64,000 bases of DNA from JAYWDA01 sp043747555 (lineage in GTDB: Bacteria > Bdellovibrionota > Bdellovibrionia > Bdellovibrionales > Bdellovibrionaceae), in the NCBI GenBank assembly GCA_043747555.1, contig JAYTOY010000081.1:1-64000 (forward strand), written 5' to 3'. Below the pieces are notes generated by a model. That model saw nothing but the letters and a program-made list of their open reading frames with translations. It had not been told where the DNA came from and did no database searches. Numbering within the stretch: position 1 is the stretch's first letter; every line of letters starts with the position of its first letter. The translations under genes were made by a program, and so were the position numbers. Shown here in pieces: positions 53,883 through 62,733 of the stretch.

Positions 53883-56681
53883 TTAATGTTTGTTGCTAGC
53901 ATTTTTGCTGGGCCAAAGTTCGGTCCATGTAGCCGAAGCCGAACTGCTACGAACTTCATTCAGTACTTGCTCGCGAACAATTGTTTTTTCTAATGCAGTG
54001 TCTGCTAAAACTTTTCCACAAGCTTCGACAACACTTTCAGCATCAATGCCGTGAAAAGCATAAATTTCAGGGGGACGGCCGCATTTAGAATGTTTTCTAA
54101 CGGCACAAGATTCTTGGCGAACTCCGACAATGGAACCCAAATTATCAAGCAGGCCAGCTTCGCCGTCATGGACACTGACAATCGGAATTCGCTTTCCTGC
54201 AACTGTTGTCATCTCGCCACTTGAAACTTCGTCTTTGCGGTGCAAATACAAATCGCCGCTGACGCCTAAAACATTTTTCATATAGTGGTAGTCGTTTTCA
54301 TGGGCTTGAATTCCGCACAGCAAATCTGGTGATGTCACAACAATGACGTTGGCATAAATACCATGCGCTAATAAAGCTTCAGAAGCTTTAATGGCTTCTG
54401 TTGTCAGGGAACCCATCGCAAAAATATTAACAACATTATCGCCGGGTTCAAAGCCTGCGTAGCCCCGGTGATCAATAAGGTGATAGCCACCTTGCAAAAC
54501 TTCTTCACGAATTTGATTCATCATTGAAGCTTCGTCGATATTTTCGACTTCCGCTTCATTCACAGCACCATTCATTGCAAATTCAGTTCGATGTAATAAC
54601 GTTCCAAAGGTCAAATTTTTGAATCGAGCCTGGCGTTTTAAGTGTGTTGTAAAATCTTTTTGTTCCACTCCACGAGTCACACATCGAATCAAGACACCGT
54701 TACGTCCTTGGTTATCACCCAAGAAATGACGTCGAAGGCTTTCGACAAAAATCCAATCCAATTCTTGGCAGAAAAAAGGCTCCCAAGTGATTTGATTAGG
54801 AATTTGAAAATCTGATTTCCAACCATGCTGAGCTCCTTCCGGAGAAAGCGTTACTCCTGAAGGCGTTCCAATACAGAAAAAGCTCGATTTCCAATACATA
54901 TTATAAAAATACTGATCATGGGCGCGTTTAATAAAAAAATCATAAACTGTCATCAGGGGCATGATCGGAATTCCTAAGGTATCACGAATTTTTCCGAAAG
55001 AGCCGACGCAGGACATGACATTGCACTCAGCAATTTCAAATCTTAAAAAGCGATCAGAGACGTCTTCACCTGGAACTAAGTCAGGAAGTTTTGTATCTTT
55101 AACGCCGTATTCAGTTTCGATATCATCAACCTGGATAGCGCCAAAGATTTTCCCATCCATGGCTGGATTCAAATTTGTTGAAGTTCCCACGTCGGGCGCC
55201 ATTGAAATAAAAAGTTCAGATGGGGCTTTCCAGGCCTTTTCGCTTTCTGGTAATGCTTTTTTCTTTTCATCGGTGTTTGCAATTCGAGTGAGCTTTGCTG
55301 TTAACTGTCCCAGCATCCATTGCGTGTGAGGAAAACTTGCCATTTTTAAGTTAATATCCAATGAAGTTGGCATCGCCCACTGATTGAATTTATCTAAAAA
55401 TATTTTTTGATTTTTATCTTTTAAAGAATGTTGTGCTTTAATTTCTTTTAACAAACTATCACCGCGATCTTTAAGAAACTTTCCTTCAAGCGACGTTGGG
55501 GAAAAGCGTTCAAATAATTTATCACCCTTGATATTTTGCTTTTGCCTAAGTTCTTCGACTTCATTTTCACCCGGAAGCGATGAGTGATTGCCAGATTGGG
55601 CTGCCGATTTAAGGCCCCAACCTTTTAAAGTATGAGCAACAATTAAAGTGGGTTGATTTTTGCTTTGCCGACACTCCATCATGGCTTCGATGATTCCAAT
55701 GATATCATGACCCCCAAAATCACGCAGAGCTTCGAATAATTCTTGGTCCGTCACGCCATCTAAGAATTTTTTTAAATGAGTGTGATCTTTTAAAATACCT
55801 TTTTTTAAGGCTTTCACATCTGAAACAAGCAACAAGGCTTGCAACTCATAATCTTCAAGTTCTTTTTCTAAGAAAGCTTGAAATGAAGCGCCATTTGGTT
55901 TTTGGAACAACGCTTTTCGTTGAGCGCCGTGGCGAAGCTGAATGACTTTCCAGCCATTGGCTTCTTGCGTGCGTTGAATACGATCGGCATCGGTGCCGTT
56001 CATTATTTTTTTATTTGTGATCCGATGACCATCTAGGGACTGGCGATTGTAATCGATGATCCAGGTGACGTTTTTAAGTTCGCGTTCGGCAAAGTCCGGC
56101 ATGGCTTCATACATCGAACCTTCGCGAAATTCTGAATCTCCGACTAAGGCCCAGAAGTGGGCGTCGGGAACTTCATAGCCATGCTCGCGAGCGTATCTGT
56201 AAGCCAATGCCATATATCCCGCTTGAACTGGCGGAATTCCAACAGTGCCAGAGGGGAAAAAGTTGTGATGATCGCAATCGTAAGCTGAATGGTAAGATTG
56301 AAAAACAGGCTCGCCATTTTTTGAATATTTACGAAGTCCCGTCATGGCAATATCACAGTCTTCTTGGGACATTTTTGACAGATCAGATTTTAAAAATAGA
56401 TCTAATAAATAATTGTAGGCATGATCCATCGGCGAGGCATGCGGCTTATTTGCAATAAAATCAAAACCAGTTTTAGTGACTAAGTGCAAAGCTCCTAGAA
56501 CGTGAAGTGAGCTTGCACAAGCAGCGGGATGGCCGCCAATCTTTGGATCGCCCTTTTCTTTATCGCTGCGATGATTTGCAATATGAATCATCTGCGTTGA
56601 TAAATACAAAGCCCGGCGAGCGATACTTTCAAGCAGGTCACGGTTCAAATTTTTCAAGGATTTTTCCACCGATATCTCCAT
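53883..56681 (-). CDS. aceE: Pyruvate dehydrogenase E1 component (homodimeric)
   Basis: The 932-residue protein is a homodimeric E1 of AceE type, which decarboxylates pyruvate with TPP. ALVGDSEFREGSMYEA and IDYNRQSLDGHRIT give the TPP/Mg site, and HRGYAGFEPG and GIQAHENDYH occur in the C-terminal part. The first start is ATG 56681, which lacks a Shine-Dalgarno; a GTG at 56669 has GGAG at good spacing and may be the true start. No E2 or E3 gene is adjacent. A TonB-like gene precedes it. Confidence 0.92.
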   Translation of the reverse strand: MEISVEKSLKNLNRDLLESIARRALYLSTQMIHIANHRSDKEKGDPKIGGHPAACASSLHVLGALHLVTKTGFDFIANKPHASPMDHAYNYLLDLFLKSDLSKMSQEDCDIAMTGLRKYSKNGEPVFQSYHSAYDCDHHNFFPSGTVGIPPVQAGYMALAYRYAREHGYEVPDAHFWALVGDSEFREGSMYEAMPDFAERELKNVTWIIDYNRQSLDGHRITNKKIMNGTDADRIQRTQEANGWKVIQLRHGAQRKALFQKPNGASFQAFLEKELEDYELQALLLVSDVKALKKGILKDHTHLKKFLDGVTDQELFEALRDFGGHDIIGIIEAMMECRQSKNQPTLIVAHTLKGWGLKSAAQSGNHSSLPGENEVEELRQKQNIKGDKLFERFSPTSLEGKFLKDRGDSLLKEIKAQHSLKDKNQKIFLDKFNQWAMPTSLDINLKMASFPHTQWMLGQLTAKLTRIANTDEKKKALPESEKAWKAPSELFISMAPDVGTSTNLNPAMDGKIFGAIQVDDIETEYGVKDTKLPDLVPGEDVSDRFLRFEIAECNVMSCVGSFGKIRDTLGIPIMPLMTVYDFFIKRAHDQYFYNMYWKSSFFCIGTPSGVTLSPEGAQHGWKSDFQIPNQITWEPFFCQELDWIFVESLRRHFLGDNQGRNGVLIRCVTRGVEQKDFTTHLKRQARFKNLTFGTLLHRTEFAMNGAVNEAEVENIDEASMMNQIREEVLQGGYHLIDHRGYAGFEPGDNVVNIFAMGSLTTEAIKASEALLAHGIYANVIVVTSPDLLCGIQAHENDYHYMKNVLGVSGDLYLHRKDEVSSGEMTTVAGKRIPIVSVHDGEAGLLDNLGSIVGVRQESCAVRKHSKCGRPPEIYAFHGIDAESVVEACGKVLADTALEKTIVREQVLNEVRSSSASATWTELWPSKNASNKH

Positions 56682-56764
56682 GTATGATTAAGGAATGTAT
56701 GCTTACCCTTTCATAGGCAGAGGGCAAACCATTGACGCGTGGCAGTAGTAACGTCTGCCGGCCT

Positions 56765-57691
56765 CTAAGACTCTAGGACAAAATCCCAGCGTATTTTGAC
56801 AGTTTTATCGGCTTCGATGATGCCTTTAGGTGGATTTGGAAAAGGCGCTGCCGAACGAAAGGCATCCATGGCGGCATCATCTAAATCGTGAACACCTGAT
56901 TCGCCTAATATTTGCACGTTCACCAGTTTTCCGCTTTCGCTCAAAATAATTAAAAGTTTTGTCGTATGATCTCGGTCAGAAGCGATGGTTCGGCCTTGGC
57001 GGAATAAACGAACTAATTTTTCTCGGACTTTTGGTTCCCAATGCTGGCTCAGTTGACGACGAATGCGCGAATAATAGGTATAGTACTTAAACTCGCGCGC
57101 GTTCAGCATCGTCTGCGAACCCTGATCAATATTTTTTATGTAGTCGTCGGTCTGGCTGACATCGCCACCTTCAACGGATTCGTGATCATCGCCTGCCGTT
57201 GTTTTGGATTCTGATTTTTGCTGCCGCTCTTTGATCGCTAAAGGATCAAATGTAGGATTTAAATTCAATAAGCTAGGCTTTGTTTTTTCATCAGTTTTAT
57301 TTTTGCTTGGACTTTGCTGGGCCATTTTTAAAGCTTTTTTAAGGGCTGGTTTTGCGGCATTTTTGAATTCGCCTTTATCTTTTGCCACAGTTTGCTTTTC
57401 AACCTTTTGATTTTGAGCACTTAAAAACCGAGTGTCGTCAGGTTTTTCTTGGTTCTTTGATTTCTCATTTTGCGCAACAACCTGATTTTTAATATTTTCA
57501 GTGCGAGGTCGAGTTTTGATTTTTGCTTCAAGCTCAGCCAAGGACGGCGGCGCCTGAAGATATTCTATAGCCACCGTATTTTGAGGCTGTGGAATCGGGA
57601 ACTTCATATTGTAGATCAGAATAATCCCAACAAATGCTAGATGGAAGCAAATGGAAAGGATCAGACCTTCGGTAAAATTCAAAAATCGCAT
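56765..57691 (-). CDS. TonB C-terminal domain protein
   Basis: The 308-residue protein has one N-terminal TM (residues 8-28), a long Lys/Gln/Pro-rich linker and a C-terminal TonB domain (VNVQILGESGVHDLDDAAMDAFRSAAPFPNPP). This is the layout of TonB and its paralogues. It could couple the proton motive force to an outer-membrane receptor, but no ExbB/ExbD or receptor gene is nearby. It is divergent from the phosphatase gene. Confidence 0.85.
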   Translation of the reverse strand: MRFLNFTEGLILSICFHLAFVGIILIYNMKFPIPQPQNTVAIEYLQAPPSLAELEAKIKTRPRTENIKNQVVAQNEKSKNQEKPDDTRFLSAQNQKVEKQTVAKDKGEFKNAAKPALKKALKMAQQSPSKNKTDEKTKPSLLNLNPTFDPLAIKERQQKSESKTTAGDDHESVEGGDVSQTDDYIKNIDQGSQTMLNAREFKYYTYYSRIRRQLSQHWEPKVREKLVRLFRQGRTIASDRDHTTKLLIILSESGKLVNVQILGESGVHDLDDAAMDAFRSAAPFPNPPKGIIEADKTVKIRWDFVLES

Positions 57692-57788
57692 GAAGCCCTC
57701 AAGAAATGTATCGGCGTTTTGAGGAATGAATTTGAGCGGGAGACGCAGAATAAGAAGTGGAATTGGAGGAATTCGACCAGAGTCTAGT

Positions 57789-57822
57789 TTGACTCAAATC
57801 GGCCGGCGAGTCATTATGAGAA
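57789..57822 (+). promoter_or_regulatory. Sigma70 promoter with overlapping inverted repeat, predicted leaderless
   Basis: TTGACT (57789-57794), 17-nt spacer and CATTAT (57812-57817) place the start at about the ATG at 57823. TGACTC (57790-57795) and GAGTCA (57808-57813) form a 6-bp inverted repeat over both promoter elements, a likely operator. Confidence 0.6.
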
Positions 57823-58551
57823 ATGATGAAATTCGATGCATGGTATCTGAGCGATAAAGGACTTCGCCGAGATAGCAATCAAGATTCTTGTTTGATCAAT
57901 AAAGACTTAGGGTTATTTATTGTCGCTGACGGAATGGGTGGACATTCTGGCGGAGAGGTTGCGTCCTCCATCGCTGTCGAGACCGTCCAAAGCATTTTTA
58001 AAGATGTCGAGCTACAAAAAAATACTCCCCGCGAAACATTAGCAAAGGCCTACGAGACCGCCAGTCAAAAAATTTATGACAAAGCAGCCAATGAAAGTCC
58101 TGAGCTTGCGGGAATGGGCACGACCATGGTCGTGGCCTGTACTCATGAAGATACAATTTATATTGGAAATGTCGGGGATTCGCGCTGCTACTTATTTAAA
58201 AAGCCCTATTTATGGCAAATCACCGAGGACCATTCACTTGTGAACGAGCAACTGCGAGCCGGCCTTCTTACAGACGAACAGAGTAAAAGTTTTGTTGGAC
58301 GTAATGTGATCACTCGAAGTGTGGGTTATGAGCGCGAAGTTCGCCCCGATATTTTAGAGCGACAAATTGAGCCCGGAGAAATTTACCTGATTTGTTCAGA
58401 TGGATTGTCAGGCTTAGTGGCCGATGACAAAATCTGCCAAATTTTGTGTAATAACTCTCCAGAGAAAATGGCCAAAGCCTGTGTGGACCAAGCTTTGGCC
58501 AATGGCGGCGATGATAATGTCACCGTGCTGATTGTTCACTTTCCGAAATAA
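57823..58551 (+). CDS. PP2C-type protein serine/threonine phosphatase
   Basis: The 242-residue protein has the PP2C motifs RDSNQDSCLI, VADGMGGHSGGEVAS (metal-binding Asp), GMGTTMVVA, GDSRCYLF and NGGDDNVTVLIVHF. It would dephosphorylate Ser/Thr proteins, normally opposite a Hanks-type kinase, which is not in the window. ATG codons occur in tandem at 57823 and 57826. The M23 gene follows 12 bp downstream. Confidence 0.92.
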   Translation: MMKFDAWYLSDKGLRRDSNQDSCLINKDLGLFIVADGMGGHSGGEVASSIAVETVQSIFKDVELQKNTPRETLAKAYETASQKIYDKAANESPELAGMGTTMVVACTHEDTIYIGNVGDSRCYLFKKPYLWQITEDHSLVNEQLRAGLLTDEQSKSFVGRNVITRSVGYEREVRPDILERQIEPGEIYLICSDGLSGLVADDKICQILCNNSPEKMAKACVDQALANGGDDNVTVLIVHFPK

Positions 58552-58563
58552 AAAGGATCAGGC

Positions 58564-59568
58564 TTGAATCGCAAAAATATCACACTTTTTATGGTCAGTA
58601 ATTCCACCGGAAAAACCACGAAGTGGGTGCTGCCCGCAAGCCTGCTGAAAGCGGCGCTTTTTGTTTCGGCGATTTTATTACTAGCTATCATCGCAGGCTC
58701 TGTGGATTATTTTGGCCTCATGGTGCAAGCTATGGAAAACAAGAAATTGCGAGCTGAAAACGCTCAGCTTAATAAACAGTTTCAATTGGTTGAAAGCAAA
58801 GTTAGTTCTTTGGAAAATAGTCTTGAACGGGTAAAGATTTTCACTACAAAATTAAAATTAATAACCAATGTAGATTCTGAAGATCGAGTGATGAAATTAA
58901 CAATGGGAGTGAAGCCATCTCCTGGGCAACAAGTTGAAGAGTATGAGCCCATGGAACAACGACCTCCCGCTGAATCTTTAGCTCAGCAAGATCAAATTAT
59001 GGCTGATTCAAAGCCTGTCAGCGAGCAAAAAAATGAATTGGTCATTCAATCTTCAGATAAAGATTATGTGTCCTTGGTCGTGCGAATTGATAAAGCTGTG
59101 CGAGAAACGCAGCTGAAAGAACAAAGTGTGATCGAATTATGGGAAGGTTTATCAGAACGACAAAGTTTGCTCAATGCGACTCCTAATATCCGACCTTCAA
59201 AAGGTTGGATCACTTCAAGATTCGGTTATCGTTTAAATCCGTTCACTAATAAAACGACGATGCATGCAGGCTTGGATTTGGCGGCAGCACCGGGTTCTCC
59301 AGTTTATGCGCCGGCAGACGGTGTTGTAATTTTTTCTTCCTATGATGATAGTTATGGAAAATTAGTCAGCATTGATCATGGTTACGGAGTGACAACACGC
59401 TACGGACATAATTCACAGATCTACGTTCACGTAGGCCAGCGCGTGACAAAATGGGATGTTGTTGCAGCGGTTGGAAATACGGGAAGATCAACAGGGCCGC
59501 ACCTTCATTATGAGGTGCGGATCAATGGAACGCCGGTGGACCCGGCGAACTTTATTCTAGACGAATAA
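58564..59568 (+). CDS. M23 family LytM-domain peptidase
   Basis: The 334-residue protein has an N-terminal TM (residues 27-49), a coiled coil (60-105) and a C-terminal M23 domain. Zinc ligands are in MHAGLDLAA (His, Asp) and GPHLHYEV (His). The GxHxGxD-type loop RFGYRLNPF precedes it. It likely cuts peptidoglycan cross-links. TTG start with AAAGGA upstream. It follows the phosphatase by 12 bp, so both are probably one transcript. Confidence 0.9.
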   Translation: MNRKNITLFMVSNSTGKTTKWVLPASLLKAALFVSAILLLAIIAGSVDYFGLMVQAMENKKLRAENAQLNKQFQLVESKVSSLENSLERVKIFTTKLKLITNVDSEDRVMKLTMGVKPSPGQQVEEYEPMEQRPPAESLAQQDQIMADSKPVSEQKNELVIQSSDKDYVSLVVRIDKAVRETQLKEQSVIELWEGLSERQSLLNATPNIRPSKGWITSRFGYRLNPFTNKTTMHAGLDLAAAPGSPVYAPADGVVIFSSYDDSYGKLVSIDHGYGVTTRYGHNSQIYVHVGQRVTKWDVVAAVGNTGRSTGPHLHYEVRINGTPVDPANFILDE

Positions 59569-59576
59569 TGACGCAA

Positions 59577-61883
59577 TCAATATCCACCAGAAACATCACA
59601 GTTCATGGCCTTAATTTTTGCAGGCAACATCAAAGCCACTTGCTCAATACTTTTTCCATGAAGCGAAGTCAGTGGAGTTAAAAGACCTTTTGCTGCCAAG
59701 CTAACATATGATTCAGGCGGTGGAGAAAATGGATCAGGATTTGATTTCATCTTGATATCTAAGTTTGAGCCACGGCAATATTTAACAATACCCTTATCTG
59801 TCATGACATCGATCAAAGGATCGATCATATCACAAAATACACCAACAGAATCCAGGTGATTCGTTGCTTGAATCCAAGTGTCCCATGTGTTCAGCAATCG
59901 ACGACAAACCATTTGTTTTTCACGAATCGACACTTGATCGCGCATATTAAAGTTTTTGGCATCCAATCCTTGAAAGTCAGAAGCTCGTCGAAGCGCTTCC
60001 ATTAACTTTTGATTGATCAAAGTCACCGAATCATTCGAATTCGGACTATATTTAAGCAACCGAGCGTTCAAACTGTAGAGGTCCTTTTTGATAACTTCAA
60101 AGTTTTTCATCAGTTCTTTGACGCTGCCCTTGTGCATATCTAAAGTGTAATCCAGCCACTTGTAAACAGGTGGACTTTTAGATGGATCGATATTCCACCA
60201 GTTGGCAGCTCCGAATAAAACAGTTCGCAATTCATTCTGGCGGCGATTTAAATATGATCGCAGAATCGCAGATGACCCAGACACATTTTTCATAACGCTG
60301 AAGAGCTGTTGGCCCATTAATTTCTGAGCCGCTACATCTTGAGATTCTTCTTTCCAAACTCGATATTCAGGATTTTTTAAAAGACTATTTTCCTGGTCTT
60401 TCGATATGCTTGCAGCCATCGAACGATAGGTTGAAATAGTGCGGTTGAGGACACTGATCAAGGACCCTGTCTTTAACGCGCAGTCATTCACGGCAGATGC
60501 GTTGGTGAGGGAATCATTTTTAAGTAACAGCAATCCTTCGACAAGACGTTCATAAGTACTCAATAGACCCGAATAACTTCTTTCAAGGCCTCGGATATCG
60601 TAGCCACTCAGAAGGTCGACGCTTTTGATAATTTCCCCAGGGAAGCCTGTTTCGTTTTTCGCCAACCGAGCCAAGTCAAGACCCACGCTGCAGGCCACTT
60701 CTGGGTTTGCTCTGACATCGCCTCCGATTTGACTTGAGATGCGAGATAATTCTAGGCTTCCAGATTTTAAAATCTCAGACAATTCGTCAAAACGAGCTTT
60801 GTGTGTTTTTGAACTTTCAATTAATGGAGTCAGTCTTTGATTATTTTTATATTTTAAATTAAACTCTAAAACTTTTGTTTGAACGTCAGTTGGTAAGTTT
60901 GATAAGTCTTTTTGTTGATTGGGCGGCACATTTGGCAGCAAGCCACTTTCAAAACGTTGAATGTAATTCATTTTTCTTACGATTCGTGAATAGGCACATG
61001 TGTTTTGAATAACGGCTTTCCACTGCTCATGATCACTCATATCTACAGATCGGCCGTAAGTTAATTTTTGATATTCATTATAAGAACTGGCACCCGCAAT
61101 GATAGCCAACGAAGCTGCCTTAACTGGTAAAGCCAAAGTAGGAACCATCGAAATTCCAAGAAGCGCAAAGGGGCCAAGGCTTGTCACTAAGCTTGATAAA
61201 GAGCTTGCAAAACTTGGGTTGGCTGCAATATTTTTTCCGCAATCGGTGGCTTGGAAGCTGTTGCTTGATAAAGATTGAGTGATCCCATCAATTCCGCCGA
61301 TAGCTCTTGAAATGCTACTTTCAATGGCGTCGATATTTTCAAAAGCGTCTTCTGGTTTTTTAAAATAAGGCGCAAGAATTGTGATCGCGTCTCGAATTTT
61401 TTGCGTATTGTCGACGACATTTCCCATCGTTTGGGATGGATTACATTTGATCGTCGAGCGCATTGATTCAGAAAGTCTTTCTAGTGAATTCATCACAGAT
61501 TCAAGGGCTTTACCTTCAAAGAAGGGACAAGCAAACTCTTCAGCAACGTCAGCAATCTGAATAGAGGCATTATCAAGTCTAAAGCCACGAATAGAGTTAT
61601 CCGGAGTGACTAAGGATCTTTTAGGATTGAAAAAATCAAACTCATCATTGTGGTTGTTGTTGTTACCACGACTATTATTATTGTTGTTGTTATTGCGATT
61701 CCCTTGGTTGTTCTTTTTATTTTTGTAATTTGAATCGGGATTAGAGATAAAGCCGTCATCCTCTATAATTCTAGGCATCTGCTGGTTTAAACCGTCATTC
61801 GCGGCATGCCCATAGTTTGGCACCATCACGTTTTGCAAGGTCAGCAAAAAGACCACCACCCCTTTAAGATTAACTCGCCCCAC
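59577..61883 (-). CDS. Large exported protein of unknown function with Asn-rich tract
   Basis: The 768-residue product starts at a GTG with GGAGGG upstream, has a signal peptide (ending near GHA) and a low-complexity stretch of Asn, Arg, Lys and Gly in residues about 52-80. A hydrophobic segment follows at roughly residues 230-270. The rest is predicted helical with several Cys. No family was recognised. It may be an envelope or surface protein. Confidence 0.7.
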   Translation of the reverse strand: MGRVNLKGVVVFLLTLQNVMVPNYGHAANDGLNQQMPRIIEDDGFISNPDSNYKNKKNNQGNRNNNNNNNSRGNNNNHNDEFDFFNPKRSLVTPDNSIRGFRLDNASIQIADVAEEFACPFFEGKALESVMNSLERLSESMRSTIKCNPSQTMGNVVDNTQKIRDAITILAPYFKKPEDAFENIDAIESSISRAIGGIDGITQSLSSNSFQATDCGKNIAANPSFASSLSSLVTSLGPFALLGISMVPTLALPVKAASLAIIAGASSYNEYQKLTYGRSVDMSDHEQWKAVIQNTCAYSRIVRKMNYIQRFESGLLPNVPPNQQKDLSNLPTDVQTKVLEFNLKYKNNQRLTPLIESSKTHKARFDELSEILKSGSLELSRISSQIGGDVRANPEVACSVGLDLARLAKNETGFPGEIIKSVDLLSGYDIRGLERSYSGLLSTYERLVEGLLLLKNDSLTNASAVNDCALKTGSLISVLNRTISTYRSMAASISKDQENSLLKNPEYRVWKEESQDVAAQKLMGQQLFSVMKNVSGSSAILRSYLNRRQNELRTVLFGAANWWNIDPSKSPPVYKWLDYTLDMHKGSVKELMKNFEVIKKDLYSLNARLLKYSPNSNDSVTLINQKLMEALRRASDFQGLDAKNFNMRDQVSIREKQMVCRRLLNTWDTWIQATNHLDSVGVFCDMIDPLIDVMTDKGIVKYCRGSNLDIKMKSNPDPFSPPPESYVSLAAKGLLTPLTSLHGKSIEQVALMLPAKIKAMNCDVSGGY
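61650..61735. repeat. Trinucleotide-rich microsatellite encoding the Asn tract
   Basis: Runs of GTT and ATT triplets encode a block of Asn on the minus strand. Length changes by whole triplets would keep the frame. The tract could vary between strains. Confidence 0.5.
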
Positions 61884-62183
61884 TTCACCCTCCCTTTTGT
61901 CGAACCCTTAGACGGACCCAGTAATTTTGAAAATCCTTAAACCCACAAACCATCCCCAAATCAATCGTCGGTGGGCTTAAAGCGATGTCTCATTCTGACT
62001 CATTCAATAAGCAAGGTCCGTACCGTTGAGCGACACCTGATCGACTGAAAGTTGGATAGATCCATTTTTTTCATGACGGCTGCCTTTTTTTTGGCCGCAT
62101 CTTTATGAGATTTCGACCCTAGCTGTAAAATAGAAAGGGTGGGGTCAACTTGGCCAGGCACGGCCTTTGAAGGTGATTAAGGC
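61884..62183. other. 300-bp divergent intergenic region
   Basis: No gene is visible. The region separates two exported-protein genes transcribed away from each other, and must carry both promoters. No confident -35/-10 pair or operator was found. A small T-run follows GGCTGCC near 62080. Confidence 0.4.
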
Positions 62184-62717
62184 ATGAAGATGATCCTTTT
62201 CTTAACAGTCTTAAGCACACAAGCCGCCTTCGCCAAGGTGACTGTTCAGAATACCTCTCCGATTCAAATCCCCCAGGCTCCTACTAATGCTTGGACTAAA
62301 GAAGACGTCAGCAAGGTCATTCCAACAGACATGAAAGGATCAGAGGATGCAGCTTTTGTTGCGACTCGAATTGGCGACAAGGCTGTGCAAGCTTGGTTCA
62401 GCTCACCTCTGGGTAGAAGCTCTGCGGTTGGCCGTACGGCAACGACAGTACAAGAGAATCTAAAAACAGAAGTGGCTATGAAGTCGGGTGAAGGCGAAGT
62501 CGAACACAAGTTCACTTTCCAGGTTTTAGCACTTCAGGCGATCTCTCAGATTCGTTACTCAGGTTGGTTGAACGCAGCTTTAGATTTCGATGCTCGAGCT
62601 CGCGAGACAAAATTGGAATTAACTGAAAAATTATGGACTAATAAAGACTTCGTGATTAGCCACACAGCTCGCGCTGATCAAGGTTTAAGTGCTGTGGGTC
62701 TTCGCTGGAGCTGGTAA
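62184..62717 (+). CDS. Exported protein of unknown function
   Basis: The 177-residue product has a signal peptide (MKMILFLTVLSTQAAFA). The mature part has alternating hydrophobic beta pattern and ends with LRWSW, an aromatic C-terminus typical of outer-membrane beta-barrel proteins, so it may be a small barrel or an outer-membrane-associated protein. No family was recognised. AAGGTGAT precedes the ATG. Confidence 0.65.
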   Translation: MKMILFLTVLSTQAAFAKVTVQNTSPIQIPQAPTNAWTKEDVSKVIPTDMKGSEDAAFVATRIGDKAVQAWFSSPLGRSSAVGRTATTVQENLKTEVAMKSGEGEVEHKFTFQVLALQAISQIRYSGWLNAALDFDARARETKLELTEKLWTNKDFVISHTARADQGLSAVGLRWSW

Positions 62718-62733
62718 TTTACTAATGGGTCAC

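Noticed and set aside
56720..56735. GGGCAAACC reminiscent of the cyclic di-GMP-I riboswitch
   Set aside because: The other conserved parts (GCAAAGCC, GGTAGGTAGCGGGG) are absent, and it is on the strand opposite the neighbouring genes.
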